Notes: generated by a model not told the origin, from the sequence alone. 64,000 nucleotides of DNA from Diphasiastrum complanatum (GCA_029204225.1 CM055092.1:63695260-63759259); one strand, 5' to 3'. Shown: positions 37,291 through 50,601, counted from the first letter of the stretch. Program-made: numbers and translations.

Positions 37291-37465
37291 TTCGATGGCA
37301 TAGATTCGAGTGAGTTGGTCAATGTCTCGCTCGTTGGCGGCTTGATGCCCACCATCTCAATCGCTATGTTCTGCTCGTTGGCAAACTTTCATGCATAGCT
37401 ATTCTCTCTATTTTTCGTCTCTCAATGATCTCATTCGTGTTGATCAAAAAATGTGTATATTTTAT

Positions 37466-37979
37466 GTCCATGGCCAGTAAGTAGGATTCAGTATACTCCT
37501 AGTCTTGGATACACGGTACTTCAGTAAATCAAGCTATTAGTTATGCCATGTCATACTAGATGTGACCCAAAAGTAACTAATATCCTTGTGAGGCCCAGAA
37601 CACACTAAATGGAGTTTAGAAAAGGTATGAGACAGTGTATGCATGTGTAGAGCTATCAATAGCAATTCTATGAATAGGTGGTCCATGCTTAGGACTCTAT
37701 TCTAGGTGCATTTATGTATAGGAAACTTAGGGCTATGCATGGCTATGTGCCCAGGTTGTTTTTGGCTCTATATATTGAGGCCAAACTCGCCCTACTCCTC
37801 ATTGTGATCATTGATTCATTGCCAGGGTTTCACTCTACATTCATGCTTCTTATTCCTTGACTTGGGGGTGATGCTTCTAGAGTATATTGGTTGCTTCTAC
37901 TTGGTTGGGTGGTTGCTCCATAGTGTGTTTTCCATTGTGTATTGTCTTGTAAGCATGATCTTAGGGAGCTTCCTTTATA
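37466..37979 (+). repeat. LTR of element C (relative of A and B)
   Basis: It begins TGTCCATGGCC and ends TTCCTTTATA just before a PBS. It aligns loosely to the LTR of element A (AGTAACTAATATCCTTG, GAGGCCCAGA.CAC, CTCTATATATTGAGG, TTGGTTGGGTGGTTGCTCCAT). A related solo LTR lies at 62885-63270. Confidence 0.75.
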
Positions 37980-37992
37980 GTGGTATCAGAGC
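37980..37992 (+). promoter_or_regulatory. PBS of element C
   Basis: GTGGTATCAGAGC directly after the LTR; initiator tRNA-Met primer site. Confidence 0.85.
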
Positions 37993-40140
37993 AAGGCTTA
38001 CGAAGATTGGAGAACATCGAGAAGGGCTACCTTTCGTCAAGATTTTGGATTTGATCATGGGAATTCTCTTCCAAGGTGGATAGCAAGGGTGCAAGTGGGT
38101 GTACTATCCCAGTTTTCAAATTTGCATATTGCTAAGATCCATTGCTCTTGGGATTCTTTGTGGTTTTATGGAGAATTGTCCTTGAAGGCCAATTTGTGAT
38201 GGCTTTTTGGAGCTTTTTCTTGTGTAGATCAAATCTTCGGTAGATCTGAATTTTTTAGAAAGTGTACTTTTGTTTTAGGGTTCATTAATGATGAAATTAA
38301 TGATGCATGCCGATTCTCTCCAATGATTTATGATTCTAGGCTATGTTTTGGTCAAAATTGCTTGGTTTTTCATGCTTTTTGGCACAAAGTAGATAGTAAG
38401 AACCAAAATTCAGCAAGATCAGATCAATTAGATGGTTGTAATTCTGTAAATTGGTTTGCATGTGTTAGAGAAAGAGTTTTATGTCATGAATTTCCACTTT
38501 ATGGTGATGAAAAAACCGAAAAATAGCCAAAAATCATCATTTTTGCTTGTTTTTTTTCACAAAGTTGGATAGTAGGTGGCTGTAAAACACCATGTAGAGC
38601 TTGTAAAGTGGTGGACCAAAGTCTTTTGAAGCTTTCCCTGAATTTAGAACCAAGAATTCCAGCAATTGAACTTGTAGGAAGTCAAAAAAGTTCAAAAAAT
38701 CACCATTTTGGGGGATGGATCTCTCCAAATCCATAAGGAGATCATTCTCAAATTAATTACAGCATGATTAGCATTTCTTTTTACCTTCCCAACAAGTTTC
38801 AGACCTATGAATTGATGGCCGGTGGCTTATGCACCATCTCCATCAAGTTTGAAGCTATTTTGACTTCTACAAATCAAGAAATCTTCGTTCTCAGCCTATA
38901 CTACATCTTAGGATCAGTATGAATTCTTCATGGAAGTCTAATTGATTGTTTAAGACTGTTGGTAGCATCAATAGAATGGGTGTTTGCACGTTTTTGCATG
39001 ATTCCTTCTTGTGGAAGTGCGCTACTACAGATTTCTGGCAGCTCTGATCTCACACGTGTGAAGCCTAGGTGGCGGGATGATGTGGCAAGCATCTTGTTCA
39101 CTCACTTGGTCTCCCTATGTACTGAGCTTTACAACACCCAATTTGTGTCCTATAGCCAAAGTTATGATCATCTGAAGTTTTGCAATTTTGTGTATAAAAT
39201 TGGCAAATTTTGGAATTGTTCTGATTGCATGCCAGTCATTTCCCTAATTTGTAGTACTGTGTTTGCATGGATTAGTTGCATGCTGATTCTCGGAGTAATT
39301 TCGACATGCATGAGGGATTTATAATCGATTTGAGTGGTCATACGCATGTGCTCTGACGATTGGGTCACAAATCAGTGTTAATGGCTGACAAATTCCGTAA
39401 AACTGAAATTTACGTAAAAAATTCCGTAATGACGTTTGTGACTGATGTAGTGTGCTTTGCATGCCAGTTTGACATTGGGTTAGTAACATTAGGAATCGGA
39501 CAATGTGTCGGTTTTTTTTACTTCGATTGCCTTTTGTACTAACAGTATTCTCGTCAGAATTTTTGAATTACGTAAAATATAACAAAAATTGAGTTTTTCG
39601 CAAAAATCAAAATTTCAGTCATTTTTTCGTTATCTATGAAATCAGTTTAGATTAGTGAATTGATAAAATTGAGTTTATCAGTCAAAATTGATCACAATGT
39701 TTTCACTAAGTCTAAATTATTTTTTGGTGATAGATAAGTTAAAATTGACAGAAGAAACCGCAATGAATTGCCGACAGTTTTTACTATGCTGTCATTTTTT
39801 AACTTTGGAGTTTGGAACTCCCAGATTGAAAGTTAAAATTTGAATTTTTTTTCTTTTTGTTGAATTTCAAATTGGTTAAAATTGGAATTCAGTTACTTGT
39901 CTGATAGTTTTCTAATTGATGTTGATCGATAGAAATCAGTCAAGTGAACGTTTGTGCAAGATACACGTTAAATTTGAATTAAAATCATCAAACAATATGA
40001 AATGACCATATTGGATGAGTGGCAATAGTATTCTTTGTCATATTAGTAAATCTGACATGATATAGTTCAAGAATTACTAAAATCCTATTGGTGGGATTTC
40101 CATTCATGTAATTTCATAGTATGTGTTTGGATAGGTTTTG
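37993..40140 (+). mobile_element. Non-coding interior of element C (repeat R)
   Basis: No coding frame is found. Segment 38320-39475 has two other direct copies: 41750-42530 and 52355-52745. Shared words include GAAATCTTC.TTCTCAGCC, CATACTGCTTC.TAGGAT and TTTAAGACTGTT. No 3' LTR was found for this element, which may be broken near 40140. Confidence 0.6.
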
Positions 40141-40189
40141 TCAATATTAATGGAGTAATGCCAAACTAGTCAATAAATTGATCTTTCTC

Positions 40190-40830
40190 TGATTTCTTCA
40201 AGCACTGCATGCGAATTCACGCAGTGCGTTGGCGTGGGAGAAGCACGGTTCTCTCACGAGTAATACTCTTGCTTCACTAGCGGACAATTGGATCTTCTGA
40301 TTCTAGACACAGAGCTTTTCTCGCATGCAGGCGAAGTTGCTATCTGTAATTCATCTTGATTGCTTACTAGCATCAGACTTTTTCACACACTATTACACTC
40401 TATGTATTATGTTTTATCTATATGTCAAGTATTATCCAGTTAGTATGGTCTCTCTGTGTAGATCTAAGATTAGAGTGATTAAGCATCTACAACTAACCAG
40501 AGAATTACAAGAGTGGCAGATTAGCCACGACCTGGGGAGTATCTGCTGACGTCATGCCATTTGATCAGATTACTGTACTTTTGGGTACTTGCGTGATCTT
40601 TGGTGGTACTCCTTGGGGCATGAGCGCTGAACGAGTTTCGTTTACCTCGTCTAGCTTCTTCCGTACTGGACCGCGAAGGAATCTCGTTCGTGGATCTTTC
40701 GTGTTCGCGAACCGTTCGTCTTCGTCTTCGGGCGGGATCCTCACGTCGTTCGAGTTTGCAAATATCTTTGTCAGGCAAAGGACTGGAAGCTAGCAAGGCT
40801 TTGTAATCAGAAACATTTTGTTTCTTCAAC
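40190..40830 (-). repeat. Probable 3' LTR of a minus-strand Copia element
   Basis: On the minus strand a GAGAGGGAG polypurine tract (plus coordinates about 40831-40839) is followed by TTGAAGAAAC and about 640 bases without coding sequence. The far end is uncertain: TGAAGAAATC recurs at about 40190-40200 in the same orientation. Confidence 0.5.
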
Positions 40831-41075
40831 TCCCTCTCAAAGCATGATAGCTTTACAATCCCGAGACTGCTCCTTTGCCTCTCAAAGAGTCCTTTGTCTA
40901 GGGTGTTTGTGAAGATGTCAGCAACCATGTCTTTCGTTCCTATGAAGGTAGTTTGCATCATCTTCTTTTCAATCAGATCCCTGATCAAGTGATACTTGAT
41001 CGCAATGTGCTTCATTCTGGAATGGAATACAGGGTCTTTCGTCAGGTCTATTGCAGAGGTGTTGTCCATCTGCAA
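40831..41075 (-). pseudogene. Copia RNase H C-terminus, minus strand
   Basis: The frame starts in the middle of the domain (MDNTSAIDLTKDPVFHSRMK, then DMVADIFTNTLDKGLFERQR), the well-known last part of Copia polyproteins. It runs into the LTR. The upstream reverse transcriptase is missing: 30 bp away a plus-strand gag begins. Confidence 0.88.
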
Positions 41076-41104
41076 TCTCCTATCACTTAGACTAATTCTT
41101 CCAC

Positions 41105-41287
41105 ATGGATTCCCAAGAGAAAGCCAGTCCTATCATGGACAAGCTTGATGGAGCCAATTACCATCTGTGGAAATTTAAGATGAAAACTCTACTAATGGCA
41201 AAAGAATTGTACGACGTTGTTACAGGTGCAAAAGGGAAACCCGAAGCGGCTGACGCGACAATCGCCAGATTCTGTCGTTTGCATTGA
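41105..41287 (+). pseudogene. Copia gag N-terminal fragment
   Basis: ATG at 41105 opens a 60-residue frame with the Copia gag signature (LDGANYHLWKFKMKTLLMAK). It breaks off at 41287 and no capsid continuation is found. It stands head to head with the minus-strand RNase H fragment. Confidence 0.82.
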
Positions 41288-43245
41288 GCCATAACGAACG
41301 AATACCATTCACTCGGTATTTTGATCCATCTCCAAGTACTATGAATTTTGATGGATTAGTACTTCAAAAATCAGACATTATTCATCTTGATGTAATGAAG
41401 TGTGAAGTAGCTCATGAATCAAGGATCACCTCTTGTGTGTCAGATGTGGAGGCTACACACACGTTTGTACACAGATAGGTCGTCGAATTTCCACTGTTCG
41501 ACCTATCTTTGCCCATCTTCGAGCTTTTTGGCTCTTCGTCGTAGAAAGTGTTGGGAGAGAGGGAGGAAGAATAAATGACGAACACGAACGAGAAACGAAC
41601 TCGAACAGAAAATGTTCGTGCGTAGCGGAATGAGTTAAATGACTCTCTCCCTAAGCATGACTATGCCTATCATAATGAACAGAACTTTAGTGATAGAAAT
41701 CACAGTCATTCTAGATTATGTATTCACTTTGAAATAGTTGAAATTCAGTTTGCATGTTGGATCTTCCCATGTATTTGGATTCTAGGCTCTTTTGTGGCCA
41801 AATTTGGCTTGTTTTCCATGTTTTTGGCACAAAATGGAGGGTAGAATTCAAAATCCAGCAAGATCAGATCAATTGATTGGTTGTAACTCTGTATTGGATT
41901 GCATGTGGATTTGGAAAACGTTCTTGCCATTAATTTCCAATTGTGCATGGTGAAAAAACCCTAGAAAGGGCTAAAATTCATGATTTTTGCTTGTTTTTTC
42001 ATGAAATTGGATGGTAAGAGGTTGTTGAACATCAATTGAAGCTGAGAAAAGATGAATCATATTCTTTTGAAGCTGTCCTAGAAGTTAGAGCCAAGAATTC
42101 CAGCAATTGGGTTTGTAGGAAGTCAAAAAGTGTAAAAATTTGACCAATTTTGGTGAATTTTGGGGGATGGATTTCTCTAGATTCATAAGGGGATCATTCT
42201 GGATTTTTTCCAGCATGATTTGTATTTATTTTTGCCTTCCCAAAAAGCTATCATACCTGTAAATTGATGGGTAGAGGCTTATGTTTCAATTCCATCAAGT
42301 TTGTAGCAATTTTGACTTCTAGAAACCAAGAATTCATGGTTCTCAGCCCATACTGCTTCATAGGATCTGTATGAGGGCTTCATGGAACTGTTAGAGACCA
42401 TTTAAGACTGTTTGGATCATCACTTTACAGCTTGGTTGAGTGTTTGCACATTTTTTGACAATATGGTCTAGAAAAAGTGTGCCCTCCTACAACTTGATTG
42501 GCTATTTTGAACTCGCATGTGTGAACATTTAAATGGATGAAGCGCTAGATGAATAATTTGTCGCAAGTTATCTGTCGCGAATGATTCACAAAGAGCTAGA
42601 CTGTGCTTGGCCGATAATTAGTCACAAATTACTCGTGAAAGACAAGACTAAAAGCTAATTGTCTATTACCAAAAAGAGCAACAAGAAAGATAAGACAGAA
42701 TGAAGAATAAGCATAGCAATATTGACAGATCTAAAATGCAGAACAAATGAATTGTATCGGATTAAGTATATCAAGTATACAAGTCAATAATGCGATAGAG
42801 CACAAGACTGTAGCGGACGAAACCGCGTGCCCTACAAAGCTTATTTCTATCTGTAATGAGGAATGAAACGTCCTTCACTTATTCTAGACTTATCTTGCTT
42901 CATCAGAATTCATCATCATCATCGAATACGCAGATGGTATCCAATATATATACATAATATTAAAGGTGTGCAGGTGCAAAAGTACAGAGTGGATGTGCTG
43001 TCTGTAGAAGATCGTGGGTGGCTGAAATCGTTGTCCAATCTGTTAGCGCAACTGCATGGGGTGAGGACGAAGCATGTGACGTCAGCTAGTACTGAAGTGA
43101 ACGTTGGTGATGACGCAAAAGTACGTCACTCTTACGAATGGCCTTAGGATAAGATTTAAGGGTACCTTATCTGTTAGCGCACCTTTGACATTCAGTAAGG
43201 TAGTGTCCTTATTTTGCCTATCACTATGACCTGTGTAAGAACACA
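41288..43245. other. No gene; carries repeat R copy (41750-42530)
   Basis: 41750-42530 aligns directly with 38340-39100. The rest (41288-41749 and 42531-43245) holds no recognisable feature. Confidence 0.5.
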
Positions 43246-43299
43246 GTGTCGCGATTCATTCGTCTTTTCTTCGTCTATGCGAATTTGCGTGTAAAAAAT

Positions 43300-43480
43300 A
43301 AATGCAGACTGCATGACAACGTTAGAAAAATATGCAGCATGAATGGAGGCAGGAGAGTAGGAGGAGTAAATCCAACAGAAAGAACTATTGTTGTTCTCTC
43401 ATTTCTTTTGAGGCTGCTTGTTCCTTGGGTTCTAATAGCAATCCATGGCTGCATGACCCTTCTTGTAGCAATGGATACAC
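43300..43480 (-). pseudogene. Copia gag zinc-knuckle fragment, minus strand
   Basis: Reading the minus strand from about 43490 gives ECIHCYKKGHAAMDCY, a complete CX2CX4HX4C knuckle, then a stop and a Gln/Lys-rich tail. It is antisense to the Copia reverse transcriptase region that follows on the plus strand. Confidence 0.7.
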
Positions 43481-43505
43481 TCAATCTTCAGATTGAGCCA
43501 GAGAT

Positions 43506-45303
43506 GTGAAGTTCGATGAGTCCACATTCCCTAGATTGAAGGACGAAAAAGGCCATGAGATCTTCACACTACTACCGATTCAAGAGGGAGATCGAGGACA
43601 AACATCAAATCAGAATATTGAGCCCCAGACTCCAGAGCGGCGGGAAGCCGAAGATCAACCCGACAAAGAAGAAACATTCGAGCAGCGACGAATCGAACCC
43701 AGAAGGTCGACAAGACAAAGAAGACCTCCAGAACGATACACGGGCAATCTTACAATCTTCCGTGGAGCGAAGACACAGAGTTTGAGTACTGCAACTTCAC
43801 TGAAGAGCCAACAACATATCAAGAGACTGTCGAGAGTCCAGAAGCTGAATTCTGGAAGTAGAAAATGTTAGAGGAAATCAAATCAATGGAACAAAACGAG
43901 GCATAAACCCTAGAGCCACTGCTTGAAAATAAAAAGATCGTCAACTGCAAGTGGGTATACAAAAAGAAAATCAAGTCAGATGGCACTGTCGGACGCTATA
44001 AAGCAAGGCTTGTTGCAAAGGGCTACACACAAAGGTACAAAGTCGATTATTTCAACACGTATTTGCCAATGGTCAAAATGACAAACATTCGACTACTCCT
44101 TGCATACGCAACGCAATACAATCTAAAAATTCACCAGATTGATGTAAAGACAACTTTTCTCCACAGAGATCTAGAGGAAGAAATCTTTATGAAACAGCCT
44201 AAAGGATTTAAAGACCCCGACAATCGACAATATGTTTGTCGGTCACAGTGATGCATTTATGGTCTGAAGCAGACATCACGAGCTTGGTACAAGATACTCG
44301 ATAGTCTTCTGAAGTCTCTAGACTTCACTCCTACACTACTAGACTGCAATGTTCATATAAAAAAAGTAGGAAGAGATTTTGTAATTCTGACTATATTTGT
44401 AGATGACTCTCTTATGATAGAAAACTCCTTGATGTTAATCAAGAAAACGAAGAATTAGATTTTTAAAAATTATGAAATCACAAATCTGGGAGAAGAAACA
44501 AAGTGCCTTGGGCTGGAGATCAGATAGATCGAATAAGAAGAGAAATACATCTGAGTCAGTCAGAGTACGCCCGGAAAGTGCTAAAGCAGTATCGAATGAT
44601 GGACTGCAAAGAAAAGGCCACACCAATGATAGCTGGAGCTAGACTAACGAAGCAGGATGGTTCGAAAACAGAGGAGGAGAGATAGAAGCTGGAAGGTGTA
44701 CCCTACCAAAACTTGATCGGTAGTTTGATGTACCTCACAATCTGTACCAGACCTCATTTGGCCTTCTCTGTCTATGCTTTAAGACAATTCTCTTCGAATC
44801 TTGGCATGGCACATTGGCAAATGGCAAAACGACTCCTGCAATATCTAAATGGTACCCAAAATATGGAATTAACCTACAAAGCAGACAACGAAGGCAAAGG
44901 ATTCGATCCGCAACACCACAGTGATGCAAGCTGGGCAAGCTGCAAAGATGACAACAAGTCCGTGATAGGAGGATGTTCGATAGCATGCAGAACAGCAACC
45001 AGCTGGACATGCAAGAAGCAAATCTTGGTGGATCAATCCTCACGTGATGCACGTTAATGATGGATTCTCAAAGTGCCATATATTTGTCCCAGGATCCTAT
45101 TTTTCATTCAAAGACAAAACATATACCTCTGAAGTACCATCATATTCGAGACTTGATCTCGAAGGGAGAGCTCAAGATTCAGTACATAAAGTATGAAGAC
45201 ATGATTGCAAATCTGCTCACAAAGTCGCTCGACAAACCACTCTTCGCAAGGCAAAGAAAGACAATTGGATTAAATATACAAAGTTGCAAGGTTCAAGAGG
45301 GAG
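43506..45303 (+). pseudogene. Copia reverse transcriptase-RNase H (element 3)
   Basis: The linker ends in RRSTRQRRPPERY (about 43700-43740). Reverse transcriptase motifs follow in several frames: KWVYKKKIKSDG, LVAKGYTQRYKVDYF, MVKMTNIRLLLAYA, IHQIDVKTTFLHRDLEEEIF, then IFVDDSLMI in the position of the YVDD box. RNase H parts follow: YQNLIGSLMYL and DASWASCKDD in one frame, MDSQSAIYLSQDPIFHSKTK and NLLTKSLDKPLFARQR in the next (45057-45290). Stops include those near 43865, 44250, 44460 and 44684. The polypurine tract CAAGAGGGAG ends at 45303. The gag-integrase part is not contiguous. Confidence 0.92.
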
Positions 45304-45830
45304 TGTCAGAAATTGTGAACTCCTGCAACTTTGTCGCGAAGGTGACGAAGCGAAACGAAGCGAAGGTTGAAGGGCGAACATACCTCGAAGGTCAAAAAAC
45401 ACTAAACAAAGACGAAGGAAAACAATTCGCGCTGTCAACTGACAGCTCGACAAGCATGGTGTATTGTACTTCGCGCTCAGCTGAAAAAGTTAGCAGTAAC
45501 AGAGAATAACTAACTAGTTGATTAGCATTGACTTGTCTTGTAATTCTCTATTTAACTGTCTTGTAAACTCCACACATTGGAGATATATACACATTTTTCT
45601 GTCAACACGAATGAGATCTTAGAGAGACGAAAAATAGAGAGAATAGTTGTGCATGAACGTTTGCCAACGAGCAAAACACAACGATTGAGCTGGGCGTCAG
45701 GCCGCGAGCGAGACATTGACCAACTCACTCGAATCTCAAAAATAGATAATATAATTGCTCTTTTCTCCATCTCATTGTTCTCGTCGTCTTAATTGCTCGA
45801 GTCTTTTATGTTCTATGATCTGTAGTCGCT
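45304..45830 (+). repeat. 3' LTR of Copia element 3
   Basis: It starts TGTCAGAAATT directly after the polypurine tract and holds a CTTGTAATTCTCTATTTAACTG stretch typical of the LTR transcript region. The 3' end was not determined exactly; 45830 is an estimate. Confidence 0.6.
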
Positions 45831-46579
45831 TGCTTAAAATCCTGAAACTTCTGCAAAAGAAAACCAAACAAACGCAAATAGAATCAGATTCGCGACAAGA
45901 GCCAACAGAAGATTTTGTCTATCAAGAAGGAAAAAGACAAAATAATTATCGAGGAGATTTATTTTGTTGGCTAAATAAGATCCATATTCATTATAGTGAT
46001 CTAGAAAAAAAAAAAATTGCCCAGGATTGTATGGAATTCTTACAAAAAAGTTATGTATAGGGGCCTCGAGGAACTTGGTGACAATATCTATAGATTTTCT
46101 TGTAATGTTATCAAACTCCTCTTGGATTACCTCCTGTTTATGATTAGATACCTTATGAGGAGCCTGAATGGCAACATGAGGAAGATAAGGTATTTGTGAA
46201 TCTGATTTAGAGTCAAAAGACTCTAAAGCAATGGTCAAGACTACACAGAGGCACTTGGTAGGAATAACTCTAGGAGGAGCAGGAGCAACTGGCCTGCGAG
46301 ATCCTGATTTGATGGGACAAGACTGTTTTTTTTTTCCTCCTAGAGGAAGTGGGAAGATTCGTTCTTTCCAGAGGCACATCCTTGGAGGTGCTGGCTATAG
46401 GGAGTAGTAGGTTCGATGGTGAGCAGCCCTCCACCTGTCAAAAGGGTTAGAACACTTGGATAGGTTCCTAATATGCCTAGTTGCTAGTTTAGATGTTTTT
46501 TCTAGCTATCCACTAACACTAAGCACAAGCATTCATCAATAGTAGGTGAAAGGAAAGAGAGAGAGAAGTGAGATGGAGG
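45831..46579. other. Unassigned; frames on both strands
   Basis: A plus-strand frame (to 46060) ends in a Lys/Glu/Tyr-rich 60-residue segment, and a minus-strand frame covers 45834-46379. Neither was recognised. The minus frame follows the gag remnant at 46580-47011 and could be its decayed continuation. Confidence 0.3.
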
Positions 46580-47011
46580 TTAGCTCATGTGCTCAATGTG
46601 CATGCTAATGAAGAAGCCATAACTACTTAAAACAAAAACAATTGCCGAAAATTGTTGATTGAATTGATGTACATATCCAGTTTGCTTGAGCGATTCAAAT
46701 GATTTCACGTAGAATCTTGTACAACTATCAATGCAAGCAATTTTAAAGGTACTCCAAAGCTTTCTGATTGGATGTGCTTGAGTATACCACCATGCTCTAA
46801 CTTTTCCTTGAAAGCACAATGAAGCGAAATATATTTTATCCTCTTCAGAATAATGGCGATGACAAAAATAAGCTTCTAATTTGGTCAACCAATCATCAAT
46901 GTTGATTGAAATTGGTTGTACGTCAAATGCAAAGCCATAAAGTGTGATTTCATATTTTATTTTGCCAACAGATGGAAGTTGAATGTTATTACTATAATAG
47001 TAATCCATCAT
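46580..47011 (-). pseudogene. Gypsy-type gag (capsid) remnant
   Basis: The 143-residue frame carries the retrotransposon gag pattern: WLTKLEAYF, then EEDKIYFASLCFQGKVRAWW, a W..F segment and a VHQFNQQF end. No knuckle, protease or polymerase follows. It is an isolated fragment, unlike the gag at 20 kb in detail. Confidence 0.75.
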
Positions 47012-48204
47012 TAATGACTAATGAAGACTTTTGGACTATGCATTCATTGACTGATATTTATTCAAAATGTTATTTTATAGACTGTAAAATGCTCTTCTCC
47101 ACCCACTTAAAGTTCTGAGTCATCGAAGAATAAAGTAGTTGTGAATTGAAAGTGTAACAATTTAAAATGAAGTAGTAGTTGTGTTCGGTTTGCCACCATG
47201 AGCAATTTAGCTTTTTACAACATCGAATTACGAGCTCATACGAAAGTGATATGAAGATTCAAAAAATTAACGAGAACACAAAAAACTGACTCAAGGAAAG
47301 GGTCTTAGAAAAAATAAATGAAAAATAGTAATTATAAAATCTTAATAATTTATTAGTGTCAAGCTTGTCGTTCTGATAACTTTTCGATTTTACTCCAATA
47401 AAATCGGAGCTCAAACTAAAAAGTTATGGGAGTTTAACGAGAATTTAGAAAAAAGGGATTAATTACAACTTAGGAGGGGGATTAAAAAAATTTCAAAATT
47501 GATTCTATAAATTTTTGGAATCCATGAAACATTGGAGTGTATGTAGAAGAATATACGAAAGCGTAAAAAAAAATTAAAAGATTTACGACAATTTTTTTTT
47601 TCTTGGGCACATAGGATAGGAGAGGGAAGTATAATCCTTGGAATATTCCTACGAAATATTCGAACAAAGATTTTGCAGTCCGTCGCAAGCAGAGGGAGGG
47701 GAGAGATGTGAGAAATGAGAAATGACCAAGTAGGGATTTTGAAAACAACCAACGCTGCTACAATTGGCTTCAGTCAACTTTCATTCCAAAATAAATTTCT
47801 AACCCATGGATGAGGTTGATTAGATAAGTAGGTACAAAAACAATCAGCTTTATTTTAAAAACTTGGGAGGAATTAGAGTGTAGAGAGAGAAGCCACGGGG
47901 TCACATTTCAACTGCGTGACCTGATCAGTAACATTTGAGGCACTTTGAAAAAATGCGAAAAATACGACACTGTATTTTTACTTGCAATTTTTTACAGTGT
48001 CGCTTTAAGAGAAAATTGACTGTAGCAAAAAGACGATAGTGTCGGGTTTTGTAGTGAGAGAAAATTCCCGACATTGTTGTCAAAAATGATGTATTTCTGC
48101 AGACTGTGTAAAAACATTTGTAATTCTACAGACCGTGTAAAACACGGGAGAATCCGCAGAACTGGATAAGCATTGGATGAAGATTAAAAACCGAAGTGGT
48201 GGAA
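47012..48204. other. No gene recognised
   Basis: AT-rich sequence with no motif. Overlapping minus frames at 47459-47752 are hydrophobic but unsupported. Confidence 0.4.
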
Positions 48205-48554
48205 AATAGATTTCATCAGATTTTCAGCATTTGCATGTAGATTTGGAATAATCAATTTTTTGTGATTTTGTCAAAACCCTAATTTTGATTGGCTCTCTAG
48301 ATAGTGAGGTTTTTGGACTTCATTTGAGTGTGTTTCAATATTAGGAAGTGGCAAGAGTCATTAGATTGAAGATAGATCATAGGTTGATCAAGATTTCATG
48401 ATTCTGTATGTTGATTTGCTTGGTATTAAGTGCTAGAAGAAAATTATTGAGTAGTTTCAAATATTTGTGATTTCTTTTGAAAAAATTTGTTGTTGTTCAA
48501 AGGAGTGCTTTGTGCATTGAAACAAGTTGAAAGAGAAGATTAGGTCATTGCTAC

Positions 48555-49674
48555 ATGGCAACATCAAGTGGAGTCATGTTGGAAGCCAATGATAGGCTTA
48601 CCTCAAGTAACTATTCATTATGAAAAGTGGGGATGGAATCACATCTTGAGATGAGTGATGTTTTGGATATTGTTGTAGGTTTGGAGGAGAGACCAACAAC
48701 ACAACAAGATCAAATGAGGTATGATAAGAGGGCCAGAAGGGCTCTACACATGATCAAGATGAATGTTACCAATGAGCTTCTCAAGGAGGTTGGTAAGAGT
48801 ACTTCATCTAAGGATGCTTGGGATTCTTTGAAGAATCTTTATGAATCCAAGTCTACTTGACTCTAAGAAGGCAAATCTTTTCTTGTTTGCAAAAGAGTGA
48901 AGAAAGTTCAAGTACTTTTATTTTGAGGATGAAAGCATTGAATGATGAGTTGGCTTGCATTGATGAGAGCATTAAGGAAGGAGAGCTTGTTCAAGTTATT
49001 CTTAATGGATTGTTGGATGCTAACATTGTTCAAAGTATTGCTATTCAAAAAACTTTGCCAAGTTTGTATCTTCAAGAGATCTTGATCAATGAAGAAAATA
49101 GGCTTCAAGCAAGAGGTGGATCTACATCGACACTTCAAGAGGAGACTATGTCACAAAGGGCAAATTCAAGGGCAAAAGCAAAAGTAAGTGGTCTAAAGGG
49201 CAAGATTGAGTGGATTCTTCTTCAAGTGGCAAAAATAAGAATAGATCAAAGCTCAAGTGCTTCTATTGTGGCATCAAAGGACACTTTGCAAGTGAGTGCT
49301 ACAAGAAGAAGAGAGATCAAGGAGACAAGCAAGGTAATCTTACTCTTGATGAGGATGGTTTGGATGTTCAAGATGCAAATGATGATGCTTTTGTGATGTC
49401 TTCATGTATGCTTGCTAATGATGGAGATCTAGATCCATGGTGGATTGATAGTGGAGCAGGTTCACACATGACTTTTCACAAAGAGTACTTCACTTCTTTG
49501 TTGGCATATGGAGATGGCAAGAGGGTGATCTACACGGCCAATGATGGTGAGTGTGCAATCAAAGGGATTGGCACAATTCCTATCTCTCTCTCTACAAATA
49601 GTAATGTCCATTTGGAGGATTTCTTGCTTATACTAGATCTACATCTAGATCTACAAAGCCTTTTCAACTTGTAG
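48555..49674 (+). pseudogene. Copia gag-protease (element 2)
   Basis: The gag start aligns with element 1, but TGG to TGA at about 48620 stops the frame after SNYSL. It resumes at 48627, is shifted near 48857 by a short deletion, and shifts again near 49200, where the zinc knuckle CFYCGIKGHFASEC and the protease motif WWIDSGAGSHMT occur (ASS in element 1 is AGS here). The sequence between the protease and the integrase is deleted at about 49620, so the pre-integrase domain is absent. Confidence 0.92.
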
Positions 49675-50410
49675 ATTCGGATATTCATGGATTTACTACA
49701 ATTAGCAATAGTGGATCTAAGATGTATGTAACTTTCATTGATGATTTTAGTAGATTTTGTTGGATCTATCTATTAAAGAGCAAAGATGAAGTGTATGATG
49801 TCTTTGTTAAGTTCAAGAGTGCAAGGGAGAACCAATTTTCCACAATGATTAAGTGCTTAAGGAGTGACAATGGTGGTGAGTACATATCTACCAAGTTGAA
49901 GGCCTTTTGTGGTGAGCATGGGATCAAGAGGGAGTATACAACATCAAGGATCCCACAACAAAATGGAGTGGCTGAAAGGAAGAACAAGACTTATGTGAAA
50001 GTGCTAAAGCCATGAGGTTAAGTGCTAATCTTGATAAACCATTTTGGGATCAAGCTTTGTTGTGTGCCAATTTCTTGTGCAATAGGTGGCCGAGTGCCAT
50101 TTTGGATGGAAGGACACCTTTTGAGATGCTATCCAAGAGGAGGTCAAGTGTCAACTCTCTAAAAACTTTTGGATGCACATGCTATGTCAACATTACTCTT
50201 GATGATAGGACCAAGGAGGATCCATCTTCAAGGAAAGTTATTTTTGTTGGATATAGTGAGGTGAGTAAAGCCTACAAGGTTTACATTCCTTCTACTAACA
50301 AAGTGATTGTTGGTAGAGATATCATTTTTTATGAGGAGAACATTCCAAAAGTGTCTTCAAGTACCATTGATGGTGATGTGGATGGATCTAACATTCTGAT
50401 GTTGATGTAA
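49675..50410 (+). pseudogene. Copia integrase (element 2)
   Basis: Domain start FIDDFSRFCWIYLLKS, then SDNGGEY and the region IPQQNGVAERKN that holds the catalytic glutamate, so all three D,D,E positions can be found. The frame shifts at about 50010 into AILDGRTPFEMLSKRR and FGCTCYVNI, the usual downstream part, and ends near 50407. It was recently close to functional. Confidence 0.92.
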
Positions 50411-50601
50411 AGGATCTTGCTTTAGATGGTAATGATGATGGACCTTCATCAAGTCAAAATCCAAGGAGAACATCAACGGAAACACAAGTACCTTCAAGGC
50501 TCACATATGATGAAAAGGGTAAGCAAGTAGTTTTCTAAAATTATGTTGCTTTCCTAACCTCTTTTGATGAACCTACAAGTGTAGACGAAGCAAGGAAAGA
50601 A

